This document shows, piece by piece, positions 22,938 through 31,553 of a stretch of DNA of 64,000 nucleotides. Source of the stretch: Streptomyces geranii (GTDB lineage Bacteria; Actinomycetota; Actinomycetes; Streptomycetales; Streptomycetaceae). A model generated the notes under the pieces. That model was given only the letters and a program-made list of their open reading frames with translations. It was not told where the DNA came from and did no database searches. A program made the position numbers and the translations under genes. The stretch covers positions 120,787 through 184,786 of the forward strand of contig NZ_PJME01000016.1 in assembly GCF_002954775.1 (NCBI RefSeq). The letters run 5' to 3'. The first letter of the stretch is position 1, and each line of letters starts with the position of its first letter.

Positions 22938-25900
22938 TTGAGCGACCTCGACAGCGCCGCCGAACCGAGCGAGGCGGCCCCCGAAACGACAACTCCGCAA
23001 GCGGCGACCGGCAGACGGCACAGGCGGGCCACTCTCGCCGCCGTACTCGCACTGGCGCTGCTGGCGGGCGGCGCGACCGTCCTCGCCCTGAGCGACGACA
23101 GTTCGTCCGGGACATCGTCGGAGACGGACGCCCGGACCGGACGCGAAAGCGAACCGATCGACGAGGACACCGCCCAGCGGCAGGCCCGTAAGACCGGCAA
23201 GAAGGTCCAAGTCGCCTCGCTGACCGACGAGTTCTCCACCACGTACGCCAACCCGGACGGCACCTTCACCTACACGGCTTCCGCGCAGGCGCAGCGGGCG
23301 AAGAACGCCGAGGGGGTGTGGGCGCCGATCGACACCTCGCTGCGGCGGGGTGACGCCGGCTGGTCCACCGTGAACAGTCTTTACCCGGTCACTTTCGCAA
23401 CGGGCGATCCCGACCGCGCCCCCGCCACCAAGGCCCGCGCGAGCGGCGGGAGTTCCGGCGCCACCACTGTCCGTACGGCCGTGTACCGCACGACGACCGG
23501 CACTACCGGCAAGCGCGCGGTGCAGGCCGCCGATCAGACCGCCGACGCCGCCTGGACCCCGCTCCTGACGATGACCGCAGAGGGGCACGAGGTCCAGGTC
23601 GAGTGGCCCGGCCCGCTCCCCGAACCGGTCGTCGAGGACAACAAGGCGCTGTACGAGGGGGTGTTCCCGGACGTCGACCTGATGCTCACCGCACGCGACA
23701 CCGGCTACACCCACGTCCTGGTCATCCACACCCCCGAGGCCGCCGCCGCACTGTCCGCCGACCCGCCCCGCTACCGCTTCACCTCGCCCACCCTCGCCTT
23801 CTCCCTCGACTCCGCCACCGATGTGCTGCGCGGCAAGGACAAGGAAGGCGACGAGGTCACCGTCTCGCCCACCCCGTTCCTGTGGGACTCGGCGGGCACG
23901 CAAGACACGGACACCCCGGCGGCCGATCCGGACGCCGCCACCGGCACCAACGAGAACCCGGAAGTCGTCGAGGAGTGGTCCGGCAACGGCGGCTCCTCGG
24001 ACGGTGACGCCTCGGAGGACAACGGCACGGACGACCCGATGGCCCCCTGGAACAACAGCCCCGTCGAATCCGACGCCGACCCCGCCGCGTACGCCCTCCC
24101 GGCCGCCGCGAGCGACACACTCGCGCTGCCCGCCGTACACGGGCCGGGTGACGGCGCGCACGCCACCACCGCGGGCGCCTCGGTGGACGGCGACGGAGTC
24201 CTGACCATCACCCCGCCCAGCGCCTACCTCACGGCCGCCGAGGCCCCGGTGTACCCGGTCTTCCTCGACCCCTCCACCGTCGGTGTCAAATCCAACTGGA
24301 CGACCGTCTACAAGAAGTACCCCAACTCCAGCTTCTACGACGGCGCCAACTACAACGAGGACACGAAGGAAGCCCGGGTCGGGTTCGAGCGGGACACCTG
24401 GGGCACCGCCCGGTCCCTCTTCAGGTTCCGGTTCCAGAAGTCGATCAAGAACGCGACCGTCACCAGCGCCACCATGAAGGTACTGGAAACACACTCGTGG
24501 TCGTGCAGCAAGCGCACGATGCAGGTGTGGCACACCGGACCGTTCTCCTCCGGTACCACCTGGAACAAGCAGCCCACCTGGAGCCGGAAGATCACCTCGA
24601 AGTCGTTCGCGTACGGCTGGAAGTCCAACAGCTCCTGCCCCGACGCGCACGTCAACCTCACCGTCACCTCGCTGGCCCAGGACGCCGCCGACAACGGTTG
24701 GTCCACCCTCAACATAGGCCTGGTGGCCTCCAATTCATCGGCCGCACCCACCGCCAACGCGACCAGCCTGGAGACGGACTCCTACTCCTGGAAGAAGTTC
24801 AAGGCCGAGGAGGCCGGCGCCCCCGAGGTGTCCGTCGACTACAACCGCAGGCCTAACACCCCGACCGCGATCGACATGCAGCCCGGCTCCTGCGACACCA
24901 GCGCCAGGCCCTACCTCCGTCTCGGCAAGACCACGCCGTACATCAGCGCCAAGGCGACCGACCCCGACGGGGTCCTCACCAAGCTGGAGTTCGAGATCGG
25001 GCGCGACGGCACCGACGACGCCGACAACTACAACAACACCAAGAGGAGCATCAACAGCACGATCGGCAACGGTGAGACGGGCTCTGCGGAACTCACCAAC
25101 CTGGTCAACGGCGTCACCTACCAGTGGCGGGTCCGTGCCTGGGACGACCGGTCCAGCAGCAGCTGGGGACCCAGCGGCGGCACCAAGTGGTGCCGGTTCA
25201 CGTACGACACGACCCTCCCCTCCTCACCCAAGGCCAGCTCGGCGGAGTTCCCCGAGGACACCGACATCAACGGCGACAGCGAGGTCTGGTCGGACAAGCC
25301 GTTCGGCAACACCGGCGCCTTCACCTTCAAGGTCGGTGACACCAAGGACACCGACATCGTGAAGTTCGTCTACTCCATCAACTCGACGAACACCGCCAGT
25401 TGGATCTGCGCCAACGGCACGAGCGGCACCTCGGACGGCCTGACGAAGTCCTGCAGCGCCACCAGCACTCCCGTCACCTCGCTCACCGTCACGGGCATCC
25501 AGCCCCCGTCCGCCGGCCCCAACACCCTTCACGTCAAGGCCGTGGACGCGGCCGGCAACATCTCCCCAGAGCGCAAATACAGCTTCTACGTCACCCCACG
25601 CACCATGGCCGACGCCGCCGGCGACCTCAGCGGCGACGGCGCCCCCGACTTCGCCTCCCTCTCCGCGGCGGGCAACCTCCTGATCACCTCGGTCTCCAGA
25701 AGCGGTACGTGGATCTCCGGCTCCTGGGGCATCCACAAGCGCTGGAAGCTGCAGATGGACGAGGACACCGCCCCCCACCTCTGGGACGCCGCCTCCACCG
25801 ACCCCCAGTACTCCCTGATCACCCACAACGGCGACTTCGCCCCCGCCGACGGCGCCACCGACTGGGTGATGCGCACCCCCGACGGCGGACTCTTCATCTA

Positions 25901-26504
25901 CCCCGGCGACGGCTACGGCGGCCTCGACGTCAGTCGGCGCATCGAGGTACGCCTCCCGGCCGACGCCCCCTCCCCCAGCACCTTCTCCGAGATCAAGTCG
26001 GCGGGCGACATCACCGGCGACGGCCAGCCCGAACTCTTCGTCGCCGGTGGTGCCAACGGCTCCGAGCTGTGGGTCTTCTCCGGCTACACCGGCGGCTACT
26101 TCACCACCGCCACCCAGATGACCACCGCCAACTGGGACACCCGGGACCTCGTCACGATCGCCGACTACAACGACGACGGCGCCGCCGACCTGGTCTACCG
26201 CATCGCAAACGGCACCCTCTACCTCCGCAAGGGCATCGGCGACGGCAACGGCGGCACCGTCCTCACCAGCCTGGGTACGTCCGGTGCCAGCCTGGACGGG
26301 GACGACGTGTACGCCACCGGCATGACTCCCGCGCTCTTCCCCCAGCTCTACGGCAGCCCCGACAACACCGGCGACGGCAACCCCGACATCTGGGCCACCA
26401 ACTCCGCCGGTGCACTGCTGCTCTACCACGGCGGTGCCACCGCCCTCGGCAGTGCCACCACCCTCCGGGTCAGTGGCTACAGCACGGTCGTGCAGTTGGG
26501 CTGA
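22938..26504 (+). CDS. Secreted DNRLRE / FG-GAP repeat surface protein
   Basis: About 1188 aa. The N-terminus has a transmembrane or signal segment (ATLAAVLALALLAGGATVLAL). A beta-rich region follows, then a DNRLRE domain at roughly residues 450-605 (SSFYDGANYNEDTKEARVGF, RSLFRFRF, TTWNKQPTW) and an Fn3-like region. The C-terminus has four FG-GAP/VCBS-type calcium loops (DLSGDGAPD, DITGDGQPE, DYNDDGAAD, DNTGDGNPD). The TTG at 22938 is preferred because GGAGAAGG lies just upstream; the GTG at 22920 is possible. In actinobacteria such proteins often sit beside RHS genes. It may act in surface display or delivery of the RHS protein, which is inference. Confidence 0.85.
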   Translation: MSDLDSAAEPSEAAPETTTPQAATGRRHRRATLAAVLALALLAGGATVLALSDDSSSGTSSETDARTGRESEPIDEDTAQRQARKTGKKVQVASLTDEFSTTYANPDGTFTYTASAQAQRAKNAEGVWAPIDTSLRRGDAGWSTVNSLYPVTFATGDPDRAPATKARASGGSSGATTVRTAVYRTTTGTTGKRAVQAADQTADAAWTPLLTMTAEGHEVQVEWPGPLPEPVVEDNKALYEGVFPDVDLMLTARDTGYTHVLVIHTPEAAAALSADPPRYRFTSPTLAFSLDSATDVLRGKDKEGDEVTVSPTPFLWDSAGTQDTDTPAADPDAATGTNENPEVVEEWSGNGGSSDGDASEDNGTDDPMAPWNNSPVESDADPAAYALPAAASDTLALPAVHGPGDGAHATTAGASVDGDGVLTITPPSAYLTAAEAPVYPVFLDPSTVGVKSNWTTVYKKYPNSSFYDGANYNEDTKEARVGFERDTWGTARSLFRFRFQKSIKNATVTSATMKVLETHSWSCSKRTMQVWHTGPFSSGTTWNKQPTWSRKITSKSFAYGWKSNSSCPDAHVNLTVTSLAQDAADNGWSTLNIGLVASNSSAAPTANATSLETDSYSWKKFKAEEAGAPEVSVDYNRRPNTPTAIDMQPGSCDTSARPYLRLGKTTPYISAKATDPDGVLTKLEFEIGRDGTDDADNYNNTKRSINSTIGNGETGSAELTNLVNGVTYQWRVRAWDDRSSSSWGPSGGTKWCRFTYDTTLPSSPKASSAEFPEDTDINGDSEVWSDKPFGNTGAFTFKVGDTKDTDIVKFVYSINSTNTASWICANGTSGTSDGLTKSCSATSTPVTSLTVTGIQPPSAGPNTLHVKAVDAAGNISPERKYSFYVTPRTMADAAGDLSGDGAPDFASLSAAGNLLITSVSRSGTWISGSWGIHKRWKLQMDEDTAPHLWDAASTDPQYSLITHNGDFAPADGATDWVMRTPDGGLFIYPGDGYGGLDVSRRIEVRLPADAPSPSTFSEIKSAGDITGDGQPELFVAGGANGSELWVFSGYTGGYFTTATQMTTANWDTRDLVTIADYNDDGAADLVYRIANGTLYLRKGIGDGNGGTVLTSLGTSGASLDGDDVYATGMTPALFPQLYGSPDNTGDGNPDIWATNSAGALLLYHGGATALGSATTLRVSGYSTVVQLG

Positions 26505-26547
26505 CGTGTCGTTAAGTTCGGCTGACGGGCGTGCAGTTGGGCTGACG
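26489..26547 (+). repeat. Three tandem 18-bp repeats across the 3' end of the DNRLRE gene
   Basis: CGTGCAGTTGGGCTGACG occurs at 26489-26506 and again exactly at 26530-26547. A copy with three mismatches lies between them at 26510-26527. Each unit encodes the C-terminal residues VQLG and the stop TGA. The array therefore multiplies the end of the gene. Confidence 0.75.
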
Positions 26548-26657
26548 GCAGGACAAGCAGGTTGGCCCAAGTCCTTCTTCCGGAGCCCCCCGCCGCGCGA
26601 GAATGCTGCCCCGGAACGGGTCATGCGCGGCGGGGCAGGGCGGGGGCGGCTGGCGGG

Positions 26658-28088
26658 ATGACGGGGACGGGCGGGGCGGCAGCGAGTGACGTGGCGGCGG
26701 CCGGGGGGTTCGGGGGGCGGCGGCGGTTCCTCGTGCTGGGGGCCGGGGGGCTTGTCGCCGTGGCCGGTGGGGTCGGGGTCTGGCGGGTCCTCGGCGGTGG
26801 TGCGGAGCAGTGGCCCTGGCGGGAGGTCTGGGCCGAGCCGTTGGACGACGTACGGCCGTCCGTGCTCGCCTCGCGCGCCGGAGTTCTCTATCTGGCCGGC
26901 TTCGGTGGTGTGGCCGCCGTGGAGCAGGGCCGTGGTGGCAAGCGGTGGCAGGCGCTGGGTGACCTCGACGTCCAGACCGGACCGGCGTTCGGCGTCGGCG
27001 TCGTCTGTGTCACCGGGGTGCGTACCGGTGGCCGGACCGTCGTGAGCGGTGTCGACGCGGGCTCGGGGCGCGTCCTCTGGGAGCGCGAGGTCGACGGGCT
27101 GACCGAGTACGCGCCGACTCCTGCCGGGGACGTCATGCTCGTGGTGATCGGGGACCCCGTCGTGGCCTCGGACACCGTCATCCACGCGCTCGACACCCGG
27201 TCCGGGCGGATCAGGTGGAGTGCGCGGTTGCCCGCGAGGACCGTGGGGCCGTCGGCGGCCGTGACCGGCAACGGCCTGGTGTATCTGACCAGCGGGGTGT
27301 TCTCCGAGGGGTCGATGGCCTGGGCGCTCGACCTCGCCACCGGCGCGCTGCGCTGGAAGTCCCCTTCCGAGGGCTTCCTCGGCGCCCCCGTCCTGGCCGG
27401 ACGCGAACTCCATCTCACCGCCGGGCCGAGCAGCGCCAGCGCCGACCGACAGCACAACGCGTTCGTCACTCTCGACGCCGTCTCCGGCAACTCCCTGCGG
27501 CGGGCGGGGAAGTTGCCGGTCGGCACCGAGCTGAGCGTCCGGCGGGTGGGCGGCACGGTGTACGCGGCGGTCCGGCGTTACGGCGACAAGTACCGCAGCA
27601 CCCTCTTCGCCGTCGACGTGGCGACCGGCCGGGTGCGCTGGCAGGCGGACACCGGCATCGACATCGTACGAACCTTCCGTGTCTCCGGCGACACGGTCCT
27701 CGCCGGGGGCAACGAGCCGCCGGAGACGACGGGTTCGTATCTCGTCCAGGTCTTCGACGCCGCCACCGGCGACCGCCGCTGGAGTCGTGACATGGGGAGC
27801 CGGGTCAGTTCGGAGGGGCCCGTCCTCGCCGACGGCACGGTCTGCGTGCCCATCCGCGCCTCGAAGCAGACCGACCGGGGCACCCTCACCTTCCTGGACC
27901 CCGCCTCCGGCGACACCCGCTGGCAGCAGCCCCTGCCCGCCAACGGCAACGCCATCGCCTGCCCCGACGGCCGCACCCTCTACGTCGCCGCCTCGGCGCT
28001 CCCGACTCCCCCTGGAGAGAAGGAGGATGACAGCCGGAGCAGTCAACAGGGGCCCACGCTCTACGCGTTACGGCGCGGGGACTCCTGA
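26658..28088 (+). CDS. Membrane-anchored PQQ-type beta-propeller protein
   Basis: About 476 aa. An N-terminal basic stretch GGRRRFLVLG precedes a single hydrophobic helix (LGAGGLVAVAGGVGVW), then a propeller of seven or so blades. The blades carry repeats of the type LDTRSGRIRWSARLPA, LDLATGALRWKSPSE, VDVATGRVRWQADTG and LDPASGDTRWQQPLP. These are PQQ/YncE-like WD blades, as in BamB and in extracytoplasmic domains of actinobacterial Ser/Thr kinases. No enzyme active site is visible, so it is probably a scaffold or sensor outside the membrane. The start ATG 26658 avoids an Arg/Pro-rich upstream extension. Confidence 0.8.
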   Translation: MTGTGGAAASDVAAAGGFGGRRRFLVLGAGGLVAVAGGVGVWRVLGGGAEQWPWREVWAEPLDDVRPSVLASRAGVLYLAGFGGVAAVEQGRGGKRWQALGDLDVQTGPAFGVGVVCVTGVRTGGRTVVSGVDAGSGRVLWEREVDGLTEYAPTPAGDVMLVVIGDPVVASDTVIHALDTRSGRIRWSARLPARTVGPSAAVTGNGLVYLTSGVFSEGSMAWALDLATGALRWKSPSEGFLGAPVLAGRELHLTAGPSSASADRQHNAFVTLDAVSGNSLRRAGKLPVGTELSVRRVGGTVYAAVRRYGDKYRSTLFAVDVATGRVRWQADTGIDIVRTFRVSGDTVLAGGNEPPETTGSYLVQVFDAATGDRRWSRDMGSRVSSEGPVLADGTVCVPIRASKQTDRGTLTFLDPASGDTRWQQPLPANGNAIACPDGRTLYVAASALPTPPGEKEDDSRSSQQGPTLYALRRGDS

Positions 28089-28129
28089 CTCCGCCTGCCC
28101 CATCCTTCTCTCCCCCCGGCTACGCCCGG

Positions 28130-29359
28130 CTACCCGACCTCCCCGACCTCCCCGACCTCCAGCCTCCTGAACTCGATCGACTCGTACGGTCCCGCGTCTC
28201 CCGTCTCGTACAGCACGCCCACCACGTCCCGGTCCACCGGCACCAGGTCCGAGTACGCCGCCCGCCGGTTCGACAGCGTCAGCACCTTGCCGAACGTCTC
28301 CCCGGCGTCCTCGCTCCGCCAGATCGCCAGCGAGCGTCGCACCGTCGGCTCGGAGGGACCCGAGAACAGCAACGCGCCCGATCCGCCCTGGAGTTGCAGC
28401 ACACTGCCCTGCACGACCGGGACGTCGTTCAGGGTCCGCTGGACCGTGTACGGGCGGTCCAGGGAATCGCCGCCGTCGCTCGAATAGGAGTCCAGGCGGT
28501 TCCCTGGCGCCGTCCCGTTCTGGTCCCGTGAGGAGAAGTACAGCCGCCCGTCGGGGAGTTGGGCCGCGCTCGTCTCGTTGGCGTTCACGACGCCGTCGTA
28601 CGACTCGTCGACGAAGCCCAGTTGCCAGGTGCGGCCCGCGTCGTCGCTGTGGATCGCGTGGCCGCCGTAGTACTTGGACTCCTGGCCGGTGTCCGAGGAG
28701 CCGGGCGGAGGGGCCGTCGAGTGGTTGGCCGGGATGACGATCCGGCCCGCGTGCCGCCCCTTCGTGAGGTACACCGCGTGGCCCGGGCCCGTCGCGTACC
28801 AGCGCCAGTCCGGGAGTTTCGTCTCGGCCGTGATGTCCCTCGGGGGTGTGAAGCGGCGGCCGTCGCTCACACTCGTGCTGGTCTGGACGAAGACCCGGCG
28901 GCTCTGCTCCGCCGTCGCCTCGCCCCGCATGATCTGCGCCTCCGTCACCGCGCCCGAGTTGTACGACGTCACCAGCACGATCCGGCCCGTCCGCGCGTCC
29001 ACCACCGGCGCCGGATTGCCCCGGGTGTCCCCGCCCCCGGCCGCCACCACCGACAGCGGACCCCAGGTGCAGCCGCCGTCCGTGGAGCGGCGCAGGACGA
29101 CATCGATGTCACCGGTGTCGCCCGCGCCGTCGTGTCTGCCCTCGGCGAAGGCCAGCAGGGTGCCCTTGCCGGTCGTGACCGCGGCGGGGATGCGGTACGT
29201 GTCGTAGCCGCCCTCGCCCGCCACGTACGGGACGGACGACGTGCAGGACGAACGCGGGCCCGCCTGGGCCTGCGTCGCGGTGAGGCCGGTGCCGGTGATC
29301 AGGGCCGCGCCGGTGGTCGCGGCGAGCAGCGTACGGCCGAGGGTGCTCAGGGGCGTCAT
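28130..29359 (-). CDS. Secreted exo-alpha-sialidase (GH33)
   Basis: A 409-aa secreted sialidase. The N-terminus is a Sec signal ending near TATQAQA. The conserved YRIP motif (first catalytic arginine) is followed by AFAEGRHDGAGDTGDIDVVL carrying the acid/base Asp. Asp-box repeats RSTDGGCTWGP, HSDDAGRTWQ and RSEDAGETFG mark the six-bladed propeller. It would release terminal sialic acid from glycoconjugates outside the cell. ATG start with AGGGAG 5 nt upstream. The last residues (EVGEVGEVG) come from a 9-bp tandem repeat. No sialic-acid catabolic genes are next to it. Confidence 0.9.
   Translation of the reverse strand: MTPLSTLGRTLLAATTGAALITGTGLTATQAQAGPRSSCTSSVPYVAGEGGYDTYRIPAAVTTGKGTLLAFAEGRHDGAGDTGDIDVVLRRSTDGGCTWGPLSVVAAGGGDTRGNPAPVVDARTGRIVLVTSYNSGAVTEAQIMRGEATAEQSRRVFVQTSTSVSDGRRFTPPRDITAETKLPDWRWYATGPGHAVYLTKGRHAGRIVIPANHSTAPPPGSSDTGQESKYYGGHAIHSDDAGRTWQLGFVDESYDGVVNANETSAAQLPDGRLYFSSRDQNGTAPGNRLDSYSSDGGDSLDRPYTVQRTLNDVPVVQGSVLQLQGGSGALLFSGPSEPTVRRSLAIWRSEDAGETFGKVLTLSNRRAAYSDLVPVDRDVVGVLYETGDAGPYESIEFRRLEVGEVGEVG
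28134..28160. repeat. Three 9-bp tandem repeats in the sialidase 3' end
   Basis: CCGACCTCC is repeated three times without mismatch. It encodes the C-terminal tripeptide repeat (Glu-Val-Gly) of the sialidase, so copy-number change would alter the protein length in frame. Confidence 0.75.
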
Positions 29360-29524
29360 CGCTCTCCCTTGCGGAGTGGGGCTGGGTGGGGGGTGTGCCC
29401 TTGCAACTCGATGCGACAGTAACTCCGCTGACGGATCGTCACCACTCGTAGCACGTACGGAACATACTCACCCGGCCGCCCACCGCACCCCTTCGCGCCG
29501 GCCACTCCCCCTGCCGCCCGGCCG

Positions 29525-30199
29525 CTACGCCGCTCCCCCCGGCGTCACCAGCCCCGACTCGTACGCCACGATCACCAGTTGCGCCCGGTCCCGTGCCCCC
29601 AGCTTCCCCATGATCCGGCTGACGTGGGTCTTCGCGGTCAGCGGGCTCAGGCCCAGGGTCTCCGCGATCTCCGTGTTGTTCAGGCCCCGGGCGACCAGCC
29701 GCAGCACCCCGCGCTCCCGTTCCGACAGGTGTTCGGGGCCGCCGGTCGGGGCCGGGGCCTCGGCGGTGCGCAGCAGGCGGGCTATCAGGCTCGCCGTCGG
29801 GCCCGGCGAGAGCAGGGCCTCGCCTGCCGCCACCGTGCGGATCGCGTCCAGGAGGTCCGCCGGGCGGGTGTCCTTGACCAGGAAGCCCGACGCGCCCGCG
29901 CGCAGCGCCTCGACGACGTGCTCGTCGGTGTCGTACGTCGTCAGGACCAGCACCTTCACGCCCGCCAGGTCCTCGTCGGCGGCGATCAGCCGGGTCGCTT
30001 CGATGCCGTCGAGGTCGGGCATCCGGATGTCCATGACGACCAGATCGGCGCGGGCGGTGCGGGCCAGCTCCACCGCCTGCCGGCCCGTACCCGCCTGTCC
30101 TACGACCTCCATGCCCGGCGCCGACTCCACGAGCATCGCGAACGCCGCCCGTACGAGCGTCTGGTCGTCCGCGAGCAGTACCCGGATGTCGGCGCTCAT
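29525..30199 (-). CDS. NarL/LuxR-type response regulator
   Basis: A 224-aa regulator. The receiver domain starts IRVLLADDQTLVRAAFAML, with the phospho-acceptor Asp in VVMDIRMPDLDG near residue 55 and the conserved Lys in FLVKDTRPADLL. The C-terminal LuxR helix-turn-helix is LSERERGVLRLVARGLNNTE followed by LSPLTAKTHVSRIMGKLGA. The ATG overlaps the stop of the kinase gene by 4 bp (ATGA), so the pair is cotranscribed and coupled. Targets are unknown; the MMPL exporter upstream on the same strand is a plausible one. Confidence 0.94.
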   Translation of the reverse strand: MSADIRVLLADDQTLVRAAFAMLVESAPGMEVVGQAGTGRQAVELARTARADLVVMDIRMPDLDGIEATRLIAADEDLAGVKVLVLTTYDTDEHVVEALRAGASGFLVKDTRPADLLDAIRTVAAGEALLSPGPTASLIARLLRTAEAPAPTGGPEHLSERERGVLRLVARGLNNTEIAETLGLSPLTAKTHVSRIMGKLGARDRAQLVIVAYESGLVTPGGAA

Positions 30200-31485
30200 C
30201 GGGCGCCCTCCCCGTCTCCGTCTCCGTCTCCGTCTCCGTCCCCATGCCCATGCCCATGCCCATGCCCGCCGACCGGCAACGGCAGTACCGCGTTCACCAT
30301 GAATCCCCCGTCCTCGCCCGGGCCGGCGTCGAGCGTGCCGCCCGCGCTCCGGGCCCGTTCCCGCATCCCCACCAGCCCGAAGCCGTGGCCCGTGCCCTCG
30401 CTCGCGCCCACCCCGTCGTCGGCCACCTCCACCCGCAGCACTCCCCCTCCCCCGTCCAGCCGCACCCGTACCGTCAGATCATCCCGTCCGCCGTGCCGTA
30501 CGGCGTTCGTGAGCGCCTCCTGGACTATCCGGTAGGCAGCCGCGCCCACGGCGGGCGGGACCTCGTCGGCGCGGACGGTCAGTTCCACCTCGGCGCCCGA
30601 GGCCCGCGCGGTCTCCGCGAGGTCGGGCAGGCCGGCCAGGCCGGGCAGCGGGCCGCGGCCGTCTCCCGCGCCCTGGTCCTCCCGGAGCACCTCCAGCGTC
30701 GTACGCAGCTCGCCGCGTGCCGTGCGGCAGGTCTCGGCGATGTCGTCCAGGGCCTTCGCGACCGCCGTCCGGTCCAGACGGTCCGGGACGGCGGCCAGGA
30801 CGTGGGCGGCCACCGAGGTCTGGACGCCGATGAGGGTGATGGTGTGGGCCAGCAGGTCGTGCAGGTCACGGGCGACCCGCAGGCGTTCCTCGGCGACCCG
30901 GCGGCGGGCCTCCTCCTCGCGCGTGCGTTCGGCCCGCTCGGCGCGCTCGACGATGGCCGACACGTACTGGCGGTAGAAGCGGACGTCGATGCCGACGAAC
31001 AGGACGGCGGCGACCCAGCCGAAGACGTACAGGACTTCGATCGCCTGTTCGGTGTCCAGGGGCAGCATCACCGACATGGAGACGACCAGGACCGCCGTGC
31101 CGGTCAGCAGCGTGCGCAGGGGCCGGCCGGTGACCGCGACCGTGTAGAGGGCGACGAACGTGGCCGGGATCGGCGCCGAGTGGTTGTTGTCCAGGGCGTG
31201 GTACGGCACGACCAGCGCAACCACCGCCGCGAGGACCGGTATCGGGCGGCGTCTGCGCCACACCAGCGGCACCTGGAGGGCGAGCAGCAGCGCCCAGCCG
31301 AGCGCGTCGGGGCGGCGGCCGTCGTCGATGAACAGGGCCATGGCCGTACCGGTGACGGCGGTCGTCAGGGCCAGCAGCGCGTCGTTGCGGGTCGCGTGCG
31401 GGGCGGTGCGCGGGTCACGGATGATCGCCGCCATGATCCGCTCGCCCCACCCGACACGGGCGGCTCTTCCGGTGGTTGGCTGCAC
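30196..31485 (-). CDS. Sensor histidine kinase (HisKA_3 type)
   Basis: A 429-aa kinase. Five or six transmembrane helices fill the first ~150 residues with little extracytoplasmic sequence, so it probably senses membrane stress or a lipophilic ligand. A linker rich in Glu/Arg is followed by the H-box VARDLHDLLAHTITLIG (phospho-His near residue 205). The HATPase domain has IVQEALTNAVRHGG and GFGLVGMRERA. The C-terminus carries a hexanucleotide-encoded (His-Gly)n(Asp-Gly)n tail. The GTG at 31485 is preceded by GGAGG at 8 nt, so I prefer it to the ATG at 31434. It pairs with the response regulator downstream. Confidence 0.92.
   Translation of the reverse strand: MQPTTGRAARVGWGERIMAAIIRDPRTAPHATRNDALLALTTAVTGTAMALFIDDGRRPDALGWALLLALQVPLVWRRRRPIPVLAAVVALVVPYHALDNNHSAPIPATFVALYTVAVTGRPLRTLLTGTAVLVVSMSVMLPLDTEQAIEVLYVFGWVAAVLFVGIDVRFYRQYVSAIVERAERAERTREEEARRRVAEERLRVARDLHDLLAHTITLIGVQTSVAAHVLAAVPDRLDRTAVAKALDDIAETCRTARGELRTTLEVLREDQGAGDGRGPLPGLAGLPDLAETARASGAEVELTVRADEVPPAVGAAAYRIVQEALTNAVRHGGRDDLTVRVRLDGGGGVLRVEVADDGVGASEGTGHGFGLVGMRERARSAGGTLDAGPGEDGGFMVNAVLPLPVGGHGHGHGHGDGDGDGDGDGEGAR
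30214..30267. repeat. Hexanucleotide microsatellites at the kinase C-terminus
   Basis: Five units of CGTCTC/CGTCCC (30214-30243) directly abut four units of CATGCC (30244-30267). In the kinase frame they encode alternating Gly-Asp and Gly-His. Such arrays change length by slippage and would keep the frame. Confidence 0.8.
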
Positions 31486-31504
31486 GGTCCCATCCTCCGA
31501 CAGC

Positions 31505-31533
31505 GGGCGCCCCTCCGGCAGGGAGGGGCGCCC
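31505..31533 (-). terminator. Terminator hairpin between MMPL and kinase genes
   Basis: A perfect 12-bp stem (GGGCGCCCCTCC / GGAGGGGCGCCC) with a 5-nt loop. It lies about 20 bp past the MMPL stop codon and just before the kinase start, so it separates the two minus-strand transcription units. Confidence 0.75.
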
Positions 31534-31553
31534 ACGTCTGCCTGTTGCCGCTC

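Noticed and set aside
26489..26547. Direct repeats as integration attachment sites
   Set aside because: No integrase, tRNA or mobile DNA lies between or near them; the copies simply repeat a gene end in tandem.
25224..28046. A 940-codon minus-strand frame under the DNRLRE and propeller genes
   Set aside because: It spans two unrelated plus-strand genes and has no recognisable domain; both plus-strand genes have motifs, starts and ribosome-binding sites.
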